Part shown: piece after piece, positions 20,812 through 33,071 of the stretch
How the letters are laid out: every line of letters starts with the position of its first letter
How positions within the stretch are numbered: position 1 is the first letter of the stretch
Position numbers and translations under genes: made by a program
Notes under the pieces: model-generated
Seen by the model: the letters and a program-made list of their open reading frames with translations, nothing else
Told to the model about the DNA's origin: nothing
The model's database searches: none
From: Ascidia mentula
Lineage: Eukaryota; Chordata; Ascidiacea; Phlebobranchia; Ascidiidae
Reading direction: 5' to 3'
Length of the DNA: 64,000 bases
Assembly (NCBI GenBank): GCA_947561715.1
Contig: OX387197.1
Span: 17,034,266 to 17,098,265, forward strand

Positions 20812-23800
20812 CTCTGTTTTTTTCGAGCCCCAAGCCCACTTAACAATGGGAGACATAGGCTGGACTCTGTTTTTTTCGAGCCCCTAGCCCACTTAACAAT
20901 GGGCGACATAGGCTGGACTCTGTTTTTTTCGCGACCCACTTAACAATGGGCGAGATAGGGCCGAAGTTAAGACTGGGTGGGATAAGCCGGACTCTGTTTT
21001 TTTCGAGCCCCAAGCCCACTTAACAATGGGAGACATAGGCTGGACTCTGTTTTTTTCGCGACCCACTTAACAATGGGCGAGATAGGGCCGAAGTTAAGAC
21101 TGGGTGGGATAGGCTGGACTCTGCTTTTTTCGAGCCCCAAGCCCATTTAACAATGGGAGACATAGGCTGGACTCTGCTTTTTTCGCGACCCACTTAACAA
21201 TGGGCGAGATAGGGCCGAAGTTAAGACTGGGTGGGATAGGATGGACTCTGTTTTTTTCGAGCCCCAAGCCCACTTAACAATGGGAGACATAAGCTGGACT
21301 CTGTTTTTTTTCGAGCCCCAAGCCCACTTAACAATGGGAGACATAAGCAGGACTCTGTTTTTTTCGAGCCCCAAGCCCACTTAACAATGGGAGACATAGG
21401 CTGGACTCTGTTTTTTTCGCGACCCACTTAACAATGGGCGAGATAGGGCCGAAGTAAAGACTGGGTGGGATAGGCTGGACTCTGTTTTTTTCGAGCCCCA
21501 AGCCCGCTTAACAATGGGAGACATAGGCTGGACTCTGTTTTTTTCGAGACCCACTTAACAATGGGCGAGATAGGGCCGAAGTTAAGACTGGGTGGGATAG
21601 GCTGGACTCTCTTTTTTTCGAGCCCCAAGCCCACTTAACAATGGGAGACATAGGCTGGACTCTGTTTTTTTCGAGCCCCAAGCCCGCTTAACAATGGGAG
21701 ACATAGGCTGGACTCTGTTTTTTTCGAGACCCACTTAACAATGGGCGAGATAGGGCCGAAGTTAAGACTGGGTGGGATAGGCTGGACTCTGTTTTTTTCG
21801 AGCCCCAAGCCCACTTAACAATGGGAGACATAAGCAGGACTCTGTTTTTTTCGAGCCCCAAGCCCACTTAACAATGGGAGACATAGGCTGGACTCTCTTT
21901 TTTTCGCGACCAACTTAACAATGGGCGAGATAGGGCCGAAGTTTAGACTGGGTGGGATAGGCTGGACTCTCTTTTTTTCGAGCCCCAAGCCCACTTAACA
22001 ATGGGAGACATAGGCTGGACTCTGTTTTTTTCGCGACCCACTTAACAATGGGCGAGATAGGGCCGAAGTAAAGACTGGGTGGGATAGGCTGGACTCTGTT
22101 TTTTTCGAGCCCCAAGCCCGCTTAACAATGGGAGACATAGGCTGGACTCTGCTTTTTTCGAGCCCCAAGCCCACTTAACAATGGGAGACATAGGCAGGAC
22201 TCTGCTTTTTTCGAGCCCCAAGCCCACTTAACAATGGGAGACATAGGCTGGACTCTGTTTTTTTAGCGACCCACTTAACAATGGGCGAGATAGGGCCGAA
22301 GTTAAGACTGGGTGGGATAGGCTGGACTCTGTTTTTTTCGAGCCCCAAGCCCATTTAACAATGGGAGACATAGGCTGGAATCTGTTTTTTTCGCGACCCA
22401 CTTAACAATGGGCGAGATAGGGCCGAAGTTAAGACTGGGTGGGATAGGATGGACTCTGTTTTTTTCGAGCCCCAAGCCCACTTAACAATGGGAGACATAA
22501 GCTGGACTCTGTTTTTTTTCGAGCCCCAAGCCCACTTAACAATGGGAGACATAAGCAGGACTCTGTTTTTTTCGAGCCCCAAGCCCACTTAACAATGGGA
22601 GACATAGGCTGGACTCTGTTTTTTCGCGACCCACTTAACAATGGGCGAGATAGTGCCGAAGTTAAGACTGGGTGGGATAGGCTGGACTCTGTTTTTTTCG
22701 AGCCCCAAGCCCATTTAACAATGGGAGACATAGGCTGGACTCTGTTTTTTTCGCGACCCACTTAACAATGGGCGAGATAGGGCCGAAGTTAAGACTAGGT
22801 GGGATAGGATGGACTCTGTTTTTTTCGAGCCCCAAGCCCACTTAACAATGGGAGACATAAGCTGGACTCTGTTTTTTTTCGAGCCCCAAGCCCACTTAAC
22901 AATGGGAGACATAAGCAGGACTCTGTTTTTTTCGAGCCCCAAGCCCACTTAACAATGGGAGACATAGGCTGGACTCTCTTTTTTTCGCGACCCACTTAAC
23001 AATGGGCGAGATAGGGCCGAAGTTAAGACTGGGTGGGATAGGCTGGACTCTGTTTTTTTCGAGCCCCTAGCCCACTTAACAATGGGAGACATAGGCAGGA
23101 CTCTGTTTTTTAGCGACCCACTTAACAATGGGCGAGATAGGGCCGAAGTTAAGACTGGGTGGGATAGGCTGGACTCTGTTTTTTTCGAGCCCCTAGCCCA
23201 CTTAACAATGGGCGACATAGGCTGGACTCTGTTTTTTTCGCGACCCACTTAACAATGGGCGAGATAGGGCCGAAGTTAAGACTGGGTGGGATAGGCTGGA
23301 CTCTGTTTTTTTCGAGCCCCAAGCCCATTTAACAATGGGAGACATAGGCTGGACTCTGTTTTTTTCGCGACCCACTTAACAATGGTCGAGATAGGGCCGA
23401 AGTTAAGACTGGGTTGGATAGGATGGACTCTGTTTTTTTCGAGCCCCAAGCCCACTTAACAATGGGAGACATAAGCTGGACTCTGTTTTTTTTCGAGCCC
23501 CAAGCCCACTTAACAATGGGAGACATAAGCAGGACTCTGTTTTTTTCGAGCCCCATGCCCACTTAACAATGGGAGACATAGGCTGGACTCTCTTTTTTTC
23601 GGGACCAACTTAACAATGGGCGAGATAGGGCCGAAGTTTAGACTGGGTGGGATAGGCTGGACTCTCTTTTTTTCGAGCCCCAAGCCCACTTAACAATGGG
23701 AGACATAGGCTGGACTCTGTTTTTTTCGCGACCCACTTAACAATGGGCGAGATAGGGCCGAAGTAAAGACTGGGTGGGATAGGCTGGACTCTGTTTTTTT

Positions 23801-24307
23801 CGAGCCCCAAGCCCGCTTAACAATGGGAGACATAGGCTGGACTCTGTTTTTTTCGAGACCCACTTAACAATGGGCGAGATAGGGCCGAAGTTAAGACTGG
23901 GTGGGATAGGCTGGACTCTGTTTTTTTCGAGCCCCAAGCCCACTTAAGAATGGGAGACATAGTCAGGACTCTGTATTTTTCGTGCCCCAAGCCCACTTAA
24001 CAATGGGAGACATAGGTTGGACTCTCTTTTTTTCGCGACCAACTTAACAATGGGCGAGATAGGGCCAAAGTTTAGACTGGGTGGGATAGGCTGGACTCTG
24101 ATTTTTTCGAGCCCCAAGCCCACTTAACAATGCGAGACATAGGATGGACCTTGTTTTTTTCGAGCCCCAAGCCCACTTAACAATGGGCGAGATAGGGCCA
24201 AAGTTTAGACTGGGTGGGATAGGCTGGACTCTGATTTTTTCGAGCCCCAAGCCCACTTAACAATGGGCGACATAGGCTGGACTCTGTTTTTTTCGAGCCC
24301 CAAGCCC
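20399..24307 (+). repeat. Higher-order unit, copy 5
   Basis: Offset to copy 4 is 4,190 up to about 22,430, then 4,550. The difference is a 360-bp tandem duplication (22,354-22,713 repeated at 22,714) made of monomers of 47, 80, 54, 53, 46 and 80 bp. Private or rare states include GGAATCTG at 22,379, GATAGTGCCG near 22,651, and CTTAAGAATGGG near 23,943. The doubled M cassette is at 24,043. The match to copy 4 ends near 24,308, where the short monomer has a CCCAC rather than CCCGC tail. Confidence 0.87.
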
Positions 24308-24479
24308 ACTTAACAATGGGAGACATAGGCTGGACTCTGTTTTTTTCGCGACCCACTTAACAATGGGCGAGATAGGGCCGAAGTTAAGACTAGGTGGGAT
24401 AGGATGGACTCTGTTTTTTTCGAGCCCCAAGCCCACTTAACAATGGGAGACATAAGCTGGACTCTGTTTTTTTTCGAGC
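24308..24479 (+). repeat. Short linker of satellite monomers
   Basis: S47, a GATGG-type L80 with GACTAGGTGG, and an S54 connect higher-order copy 5 to the 1,301-bp duplication. The GACTAGGTGG state also occurs at about 22,795, 25,130, 26,431, 29,000, 34,485, 35,220, 35,960, 38,355, 39,506, 41,902, 48,518 and 56,599, so this linker belongs to a widespread sub-lineage. Confidence 0.8.
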
Positions 24480-25780
24480 CCCAAGCCCACTTAACAATGG
24501 GAGACATAAGCAGGACTCTGTTTTTTTCGAGCCCCAAGCCCACTTAACAATGGGAGACATAGGCTGGACTCTCTTTTTTTCGCGACCAACTTAACAATGG
24601 GCGAGATAGGGCCGAAGTTTAGACTGGGTGGGATAGGCTGGACTCTCTTTTTTTCGAGCCCCAAGCCCACTTAACAATGGGAGACATAGGCTGGACTCTG
24701 TTTTTTTCGCGACCCACTTAACAATGGGCGAGATAGGGCCGAAGTAAAGACTGGGTGGGATAGGCTGGACTCTGTTTTTTTCGAGCCCCAAGCCCGCTTA
24801 ACAATGGGAGACATAGGCTGGACTCTGTTTTTTTCGAGACCCACTTAACAATGGGCGAGATAGGGCCGAAGTTAAGACTGGGTGGGATAGGCTGGACTCT
24901 GTTTTTTTCGAGCCCCAAGCCCACTTAACAATGGGAGACATAGGCTGGACTCTGTTTTTTCGCGACCCACTTAACAATGGGCGAGATAGGGCCGAAGTTA
25001 AGACTGGGTGGGATAGGCTGGACTCTGTTTTTTTCGAGCCCCAAGCCCACTTAACAATGGGAGACATAAGCTGGACTCTGTTTTTTTCGCGACCCACTTA
25101 ACAATGGGCGAGATAGGGCCGAAGTTAAGACTAGGTGGGATAGGATGGACTCTGTTTTTTTCGAGCCCCAAGCCCACTTAACAATGGGAGACATAAGCTG
25201 GACTCTGTTTTTTTCGCGACCCACTTAACAATGGGCGAGATAGGGCCGAAGTTAAGACTGGGTGGGATAGGCTGGACTCTGTTTTTTTCGAGCCCCAAGC
25301 CCACTTAACAATGGGAGACATAGGCTGGACTCTGTTTTTTCGCGACCCACTTAACAATGGGCGAGATAGGGCCGAAGTTAAGACTGGGTGGGATAGGCTG
25401 GACTCTGTTTTTTTCGAGCCCCTAGCCCACTTAACAATGGGCGACATAGGCTGGACTCTGTTTTTTTCGCGACCCACTTAACAATGGGCGAGATAGGGCC
25501 GAAGTTAAGACTGGGTGGGATAGGCTGGACTCTGTTTTTTTCGAGCCCCAAGCCCATTTAACAATGGGAGACATAGGCTGGACTCTGTTTTTTTCGCGAC
25601 CCACTTAACAATGGGCGAGATAGGGCCGAAGTTAAGACTGGGTGGGATAGGATGGACTGTGTTTTTTTCGAGCCCCAAGCCCACTTAACAATGGGAGACA
25701 TAAGCTGGACTCTGTTTTTTTTCGAGCCCCAAGCCCACTTAACAATGGGAGACATAAGCAGGACTCTGTTTTTTTCGAGC
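24480..25780 (+). repeat. 1,301-bp tandem duplication, left copy
   Basis: Contains GTTTAG- and GTAAAG-type L80 monomers, six-T S46 monomers, and a rare GGACTGTG at about 25,656 that is repeated at about 26,957, confirming the 1,301-bp offset. Only a few differences are visible, for example CAAGCCC against CATGCCC at the left edge. Confidence 0.88.
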
Positions 25781-27127
25781 CCCATGCCCACTTAACAATG
25801 GGAGACATAAGCTGGACTCTGTTTTTTTCGAGCCCCAAGCCCACTTAACAATGGGAGACATAGGCTGGACTCTCTTTTTTTCGCGACCAACTTAACAATG
25901 GGCGAGATAGGGCCGAAGTTTAGACTGGGTGGGATAGGCTGGACTCTCTTTTTTTCGAGCCCCAAGCCCACTTAACAATGGGAGACATAGGCTGGACTCT
26001 GTTTTTTTCGCGACCCACTTAACAATGGGCGAGATAGGGCCGAAGTAAAGACTGGGTGGGATAGGCTGGACTCTGTTTTTTTCGAGCCCCAAGCCCGCTT
26101 AACAATGGGAGACATAGGCTGGACTCTGTTTTTTTCGAGACCCACTTAACAATGGGCGAGATAGGGCCGAAGTTAAGACTGGGTGGGATAGGCTGGACTC
26201 TGTTTTTTTCGAGCCCCAAGCCCACTTAACAATGGGAGACATAGGCTGGACTCTGTTTTTTCGCGACCCACTTAACAATGGGCGAGATAGGGCCGAAGTT
26301 AAGACTGGGTGGGATAGGCTGGACTCTGTTTTTTTCGAGCCCCAAGCCCACTTAACAATGGGAGACATAAGCTGGACTCTGTTTTTTTCGCGACCCACTT
26401 AACAATGGGCGAGATAGGGCCGAAGTTAAGACTAGGTGGGATAGGATGGACTCTGTTTTTTTCGAGCCCCAAGCCCACTTAACAATGGGAGACATAAGCT
26501 GGACTCTGTTTTTTTCGCGACCCACTTAACAATGGGCGAGATAGGGCCGAAGTTAAGACTGGGTGGGATAGGCTGGACTCTGTTTTTTTCGAGCCCCAAG
26601 CCCACTTAACAATGGGAGACATAGGCTGGACTCTGTTTTTTCGCGACCCACTTAACAATGGGCGAGATAGGGCCGAAGTTAAGACTGGGTGGGATAGGCT
26701 GGACTCTGTTTTTTTCGAGCCCCTAGCCCACTTAACAATGGGCGACATAGGCTGGACTCTGTTTTTTTCGCGACCCACTTAACAATGGGCGAGATAGGGC
26801 CGAAGTTAAGACTGGGTGGGATAGGCTGGACTCTGTTTTTTTCGAGCCCCAAGCCCATTTAACAATGGGAGACATAGGCTGGACTCTGTTTTTTTCGCGA
26901 CCCACTTAACAATGGGCGAGATAGGGCCGAAGTTAAGACTGGGTGGGATAGGATGGACTGTGTTTTTTTCGAGCCCCAAGCCCACTTAACAATGGGAGAC
27001 ATAAGCTGGACTCTGTTTTTTTTCGAGCCCCAAGCCCACTTAACAATGGGAGACATAAGCAGGACTCTGTTTTTTTCGAGCCCCATGCCCACTTAACAAT
27101 GGGAGACATAAGCTGGACTCTGTTTTT
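25781..27127 (+). repeat. 1,301-bp tandem duplication, right copy
   Basis: Right copy of the preceding segment, with the match running about 46 bp past one full period and ending near 27,127, where an eight-T monomer replaces a seven-T one. The copy then enters a local run of S54 monomers. Confidence 0.88.
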
Positions 27128-27300
27128 TTTCGAGCCCCAAGCCCACTTAACAATGGGAGACATAAGCTGGACTCTGTTTTTTTTCGAGCCCCAAGCCCAC
27201 TTAACAATGGGAGACATAAGCAGGACTCTGTTTTTTTTCGAGCCCCAAGCCCGCTTAACAATGGGAGACATAGGCTGGACTCTCTTTTTTTCGCGACCAA
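26985..27300 (+). repeat. Run of S53/S54 short monomers
   Basis: Six consecutive short monomers lie here without an intervening long one: AAGCTGG with eight T, AAGCAGG, AAGCTGG with eight T twice, AAGCAGG with eight T, and a final S47 with TCTCT. Elsewhere short monomers rarely exceed three or four in a row. Because 54 is divisible by 3, this run also leaves a + strand frame open for 68 codons (27,099-27,305). That is a repeat artefact rather than a gene. Confidence 0.85.
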
Positions 27301-29392
27301 CTTAACAATGGGCGAGATAGGGCCGAAGTTTAGACTGGGTGGGATAGGCTGGACTCTCTTTTTTTCGAGCCCCAAGCCCACTTAACAATGGGAGACATAG
27401 GCTGGACTCTGTTTTTTTCGCGACCCACTTAACAATGGGCGAGATAGGGCCGAAGTAAAGACTGGGTGGGATAGGCTGGACTCTGTTTTTGTCGAGCCCC
27501 AAGCCCGCTTAACAATGGGAGACATAGGCTGGACTCTGCTTTTTTCGAGCCCCAAGCCCACTTAACAATGGGAGACATAGGCAGGACTCTGTTTTTTAGC
27601 GACCCACTTAACAATGGGCGAGATAGGGCCGAAGTTAAGACTGGGTGGGATAGGCTGGACTCTGTTTTTTTCGAGCCCCTAGCCCACTTAACAATGGGCG
27701 ACATAGGCTGGACTCTGTTTTTTTCGCGACCCACTTAACAATGGGCGAGATAGGGCCGAAGTTAAGACTGGGTGGGATAGGCTGGACTCTGTTTTTTTCG
27801 AGCCCCAAGCCCATTTAACAATGGGAGACATAGGCTGGACTCTGTTTTTTTCGCGACCCACTTAACAATGGTCGAGATAGGGCCGAAGTTAAGACTGGGT
27901 TGGATAGGATGGACTCTGTTTTTTTCGAGCCCCAAGCCCACTTAACAATGGGAGACATAAGCTGGACTCTGTTTTTTTTCGAGCCCCAAGCCCACTTAAC
28001 AATGGGAGACATAAGCAGGACTCTGTTTTTTTCGAGCCCCATGCCCACTTAACAATGGGAGACATAGGCTGGACTCTCTTTTTTTCGGGACCAACTTAAC
28101 AATGGGCGAGATAGGGCCGAAGTTTAGACTGGGTGGGATAGGCTGGACTCTCTTTTTTTCGAGCCCCAAGCCCACTTAACAATGGGAGACATAGGCTGGA
28201 CTCTGTTTTTTTCGAGACCCACTTAACAATGGGCGAGATAGGGCCGAAGTTAAGACTGGGTGGGATAGGCTGGACTCTGTTTTTTTCGAGCCCCAAGCCC
28301 ACTTAAGAATGGGAGACATAGTCAGGACTCTGTATTTTTCGTGCCCCAAGCCCACTTAACAATGGGAGACATAGGTTGGACTCTCTTTTTTTCGCGACCA
28401 ACTTAACAATGGGCGAGATAGGGCCAAAGTTTAGACTGGGTGGGATAGGCTGGACTCTGATTTTTTCGAGCCCCAAGCCCACTTAACAATGCGAGACATA
28501 GGATGGACCTTGTTTTTTTCGAGCCCCAAGCCCACTTAACAATGGGCGAGATAGGGCCAAAGTTTAGACTGGGTGGGATAGGCTGGACTCTGATTTTTTC
28601 GAGCCCCAAGCCCACTTAACAATGGGCGACATAGGCTGGACTCTGTTTTTTTCGAGCCCCAAGCCCACTTAACAATGGGAGACATAGGCTGGACTCTGTT
28701 TTTTTCGCGACCCACTTAACAATGGGCGAGATAGGGCCGAAGTTAAGACTGGGTGGGATAGGCTGGACTCTGTTTTTTTCGAGCCCCAAGCCCACTTAAC
28801 AATGGGAGACATAGGCTGGACTCTGTTTTTTCGCGACCCACTTAACAATGGGCGAGATAGTGCCGAAGTTAAGACTGGGTGGGATAGGCTGGACTCTGTT
28901 TTTTTCGAGCCCCAAGCCCATTTAACAATGGGAGACATAGGCTGGACTCTGTTTTTTTCGCGACCCACTTAACAATGGGCGAGATAGGGCCGAAGTTAAG
29001 ACTAGGTGGGATAGGATGGACTCTGTTTTTTTCGAGCCCCAAGCCCACTTAACAATGGGAGACATAAGCTGGACTCTGTTTTTTTTCGAGCCCCAAGCCC
29101 ACTTAACAATGGGAGACATAAGCAGGACTCTGTTTTTTTCGAGCCCCAAGCCCACTTAACAATGGGAGACATAGGCTGGACTCTCTTTTTTTCGCGACCA
29201 ACTTAACAATGGGCGAGATAGGGCCGAAGTTTAGACTGGGTGGGATAGGCTGGACTCTCTTTTTTTCGAGCCCCAAGCCCACTTAACAATGGGAGACATA
29301 GGCTGGACTCTGTTTTTTTCGCGACCCACTTAACAATGGGCGAGATAGGGCCGAAGTAAAGACTGGGTGGGATAGGCTGGACTCTGTTTTTT
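27128..29392 (+). repeat. Diverged higher-order copy (copy 6, left part)
   Basis: After the short-monomer run, a GTTTAG-type L80 starts at 27,301 and the TTTTTGTCG tag lies at 27,485. The segment then jumps into the S46/CCTAG section near 27,590. From about 27,815 it follows copy 5 at an offset of 4,486, then 4,359 after loss of 127 bp, including the shared rare CTTAAGAATGGG at 28,302 and an M cassette at 28,402. From about 28,669 it follows 22,360-22,990 at an offset of 6,207, sharing GATAGTGCCG. Confidence 0.83.
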
Positions 29393-31837
29393 TCGAGACC
29401 CTAGCCCACTTAACAATGGGCGACATAGGCTGGACTCTGTTTTTTTCGCGACCCACTTAACAATGGGCGAGATAGGGCCGAAGTTAAGACTGGGTGGGAT
29501 AAGCCGGACTCTGTTTTTTTCGAGCCCCAAGCCCACTTAACAATGGGAGACATAGGCTGGACTCTGTTTTTTTCGCGACCCACTTAACAATGGGCGAGAT
29601 AGGGCCGAAGTTAAGACTGGGTGGGATAGGCTGGACTCTGTTTTTTTCGAGCCCCAAGCCCATTTAACAATGGGAGACATAGGCTGGACTCTGTTTTTTT
29701 CGCGACCCACTTAACAATGGGCGAGATAGGGCCGAAGTTAAGACTGGGTGGGATAGGATGGACTCTGTTTTTTTCGAGCCCCAAGCCCACTTAACAATGG
29801 GAGACATAAGCTGGACTCTGTTTTTTTTCGAGCCCCAAGCCCACTTAACAATGGGAGACATAAGCAGGACTCTGTTTTTTTCGAGCCCCAAGCCCACTTA
29901 ACAATGGGAGACATAGGCTGGACTCTGTTTTTTTCGCGACCCACTTAACAATGGGCGAGATAGGGCCGAAGTAAAGACTGGGTGGGATAGGCTGGACTCT
30001 GTTTTTTTCGAGCCCCAAGCCCGCTTAACAATGGGAGACATAGGCTGGACTCTGTTTTTTTCGAGACCCACTTAACAATGGGCGAGATAGGGCCGAAGTT
30101 AAGACTGGGTGGGATAGGCTGGACTCTCTTTTTTTCGAGCCCCAAGCCCACTTAACAATGGGAGACATAGGCTGGACTCTGTTTTTTTCGAGCCCCAAGC
30201 CCGCTTAACAATGGGAGACATAGGCTGGACTCTGTTTTTTTCGAGACCCACTTAACAATGGGCGAGATAGGGCCGAAGTTAAGACTGGGTGGGATAGGCT
30301 GGACTCTGTTTTTTTCGAGCCCCAAGCCCACTTAACAATGGGAGACATAAGCAGGACTCTGTTTTTTTCGAGCCCCAAGCCCACTTAACAATGGGAGACA
30401 TAGGCTGGACTCTCTTTTTTTCGCGACCAACTTAACAATGGGCGAGATAGGGCCGAAGTTTAGACTGGGTGGGATAGGCTGGACTCTCTTTTTTTCGAGC
30501 CCCAAGCCCACTTAACAATGGGAGACATAGGCTGGACTCTGTTTTTTTCGCGACCCACTTAACAATGGGCGAGATAGGGCCGAAGTAAAGACTGGGTGGG
30601 ATAGGCTGGACTCTGTTTTTTTCGAGCCCCAAGCCCGCTTAACAATGGGAGACATAGGCTGGACTCTGCTTTTTTCGAGCCCCAAGCCCACTTAACAATG
30701 GGAGACATAGGCAGGACTCTGCTTTTTTCGAGCCCCAAGCCCACTTAACAATGGGAGACATAGGCTGGACTCTGTTTTTTTAGCGACCCACTTAACAATG
30801 GGCGAGATAGGGCCGAAGTTAAGACTGGGTGGGATAGGCTGGACTCTGTTTTTTTTCGAGCCCCAAGCCCACTTAACAATGGGCGACATAGGATGGACTC
30901 TGTTTTTTTCGCGACCCACTTAACAATGGGCGAGATAGGGCCGAAGTTAAGACTGGGTGGGATAGGCTGGACTCTGTTTTTTTCGAGCCCCAAGCCCACT
31001 TAACAATGGGAGACATAGGCTGGACTCTGTTTTTTTCGCGACCCGCGAGATAGGGCCGAAGTTAAGACTTGGTGGGATAGGCTGGACTCTGTTTTTTTCG
31101 CGACCCACTTAACAATGGGCGAGATAGGGCTGAAGTTAAGACTGGGTGGGATAAGCCGGACTCTGTTTTTTTCGAGCCCCAAGCCCACTTAACAATGGGA
31201 GATATAGGCTGGACTCTGTTTTTTTCGCGACCCACTTAACAATGGGCGAAATAGGGACGAAGTTAAGACTGGGTGGGATAGGCTGGACTCTGTTTTTTTC
31301 GAGCCCCAAGCCCATTTAACAATGGGAGACATAGGCTGGACTCTGTTTTTTTCGCGACCCACTTAACAATGGGCGAGATAGGGCCGAAGTTAAGACTGGG
31401 TGGGATAGGATGGACTCTGTTTTTTTCGAGCCCCAAGCCCACTTAACAATGGGAGACATAAGCTGGACTCTGTTTTTTTTCGAGCCCCAAGCCCACTTAA
31501 CAATGGGAGACATAAGCAGGACTCTGTTTTTTTCGAGCCCCAAGCCCACTTAACAATGGGAGACATAGGCTGGACTCTCTTTTTTTCGCGACCCACTTAA
31601 CAATGGGCGAGATAGGGCCGAAGTTAAGACTGGGTGGGATAGGCTGGACTCTGTTTTTTTCGAGCCCCTAGCCCACATAACAATGGGAGACATAGGCAGG
31701 ACTCTGTTTTTTAGCGACCCACTTAACAATGGGCGAGATAGGGCCGAAGTTAAGACTGGGTGGGATAGGCTGGACTCTGTTTTTTTCGAGCCCCTAGCCC
31801 ACTTAACAATGGGCGACATAGGCTGGACTCTGTTTTT
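29393..31837 (+). repeat. Diverged higher-order copy (copy 6, right part)
   Basis: From a junction at about 29,393 the sequence follows copy 3 at an offset of 17,872 until about 30,850. It then holds roughly 444 bp of extra material, including the 109-bp fusion monomer at 30,999-31,107 and the first GCTGAAG/AAGCCGG monomer. After that it resumes copy 3 at an offset of 18,316. The 30,165-31,921 part is repeated 27,650 bp downstream. A private CCCACATAAC lies at about 31,671. Confidence 0.84.
30999..31107 (+). repeat. 109-bp fused S47-L74 with 12-bp deletion (copy 1 of 4)
   Basis: A short monomer runs directly into a long one: CGACCCGCGAGATAGG replaces CGACCCACTTAAC...GGGCGAGATAGG. The 12 bases ACTTAACAATGG are missing, so 47 + 74 - 12 = 109 bp. 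The long half also has GACTTGGTGG. The other copies are at 58,649-58,757, 59,706-59,814 and 62,251-62,359. Four copies sharing the same deletion and the same linked substitution must descend from one event. Confidence 0.92.
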
Positions 31838-33071
31838 TTCGCGACCCACTTAACAATGGGCGAGATAGGGCCGAAGTTAAGACTGGGTGGGATAGGCTGG
31901 ACTCTGTTTTTTTCGAGCCCCAAGCCCATTTAACAATGGGAGACATAGGCTGGACTCTGTTTTTTTCGCGGCCCACTTAACAATGGTCGAGATAGGGCCG
32001 AAGTTAAGACTGGGTGGGATAGGATGGACTCTGTTTTTTTCGAGCCCCAAGCCCACTTAACAATGGGAGACATAAGCTGGACTCTGTTTTTTTTCGAGCC
32101 CCAAGCCCACTTAACAATGGGAGACATAAGCAGGACTCTGTTTTTTTCGAGCCCCATGCCCACTTAACAATGGGAGACATAGGCTGGACTCTCTTTTTTT
32201 CGGGACCAACTTAACAATGGGCGAGATAGGGCCGAAGTTTAGACTGGGTGGGATAGGCTGGACTCTCTTTTTTTCGAGCCCCAAGCCCACTTAACAATGG
32301 GAGACATAGGCTGGACTCTGTTTTTTTCGCGACCCACTTAACAATGGGCGAGATAGGGCCGAAGTAAAGACTGGGTGGGATAGGCTGGACTCTGTTTTTT
32401 TCGAGCCCCAAGCCCGCTTAACAATGGGAGACATAGGCTGGACTCTGTTTTTTTCGAGACCCACTTAACAATGGGCGAGATAGGGCCGAAGTTAAGACTG
32501 GGTGGGATAGGCTGGACTCTGTTTTTTTCGAGCCCCAAGCCCACTTAACAATGGGAGACATAGGCAGGACTCTGTATTTTTCGTGCCCCAAGCCCACTTA
32601 ACAATGGGAGACATAGGTTGGACTCTCTTTTTTTCGCGACCAACTTAACAATGGGCGAGATAGGGCCAAAGTTTAGACTGGGTGGGATAGGCTGGACTCT
32701 GATTTTTTCGAGCCCCAAGCCCACTTAACAATGCGAGACATAGGATGGACCTTGTTTTTTTCGAGCCCCAAGCCCACTTAACAATGGGCGAGATAGGGCC
32801 AAAGTTTAGACTGGGTGGGATAGGCTGGACTCTGATTTTTTCGAGTCCCAAGCCCACTTAACAATGGGCGACATAGGCTGGACTCTGTTTTTTTCGAGCC
32901 CCATGCCCACTTAACAATGGGAGACATAGGCTGGACTCTGTTTTTTTCGCGACCCACTTAACAATGGGCGAGATAGGGCCGAAGTTAAGACTGGGTGGGA
33001 TAGGCTGGACTCTGTTTTTTTCGAGCCCCAAGCCCACTTAACAATGGGAGACATAGGCTGGACTCTGTTTT
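31838..33071 (+). repeat. 1,234-bp tandem duplication, left copy
   Basis: Holds a CCCAT-tailed L80, an S47 with the rare CGCGGCCCA tail (about 31,968), AATGGTCGAG, the doubled M cassette at 32,644, GAGTCCCAAG (about 32,844) and a CATGCCC tail (about 32,903). All recur 1,234 bp later. Confidence 0.88.

Noticed and set aside
27099-27305. Plus-strand open frame of 68 codons (others at 13,325-13,537 and 35,691-35,930)
   Set aside because: The 27-kb frame stays open because S54 monomers are 54 bp long, a multiple of three. The other two arise from local substitutions. All are made wholly of satellite sequence.
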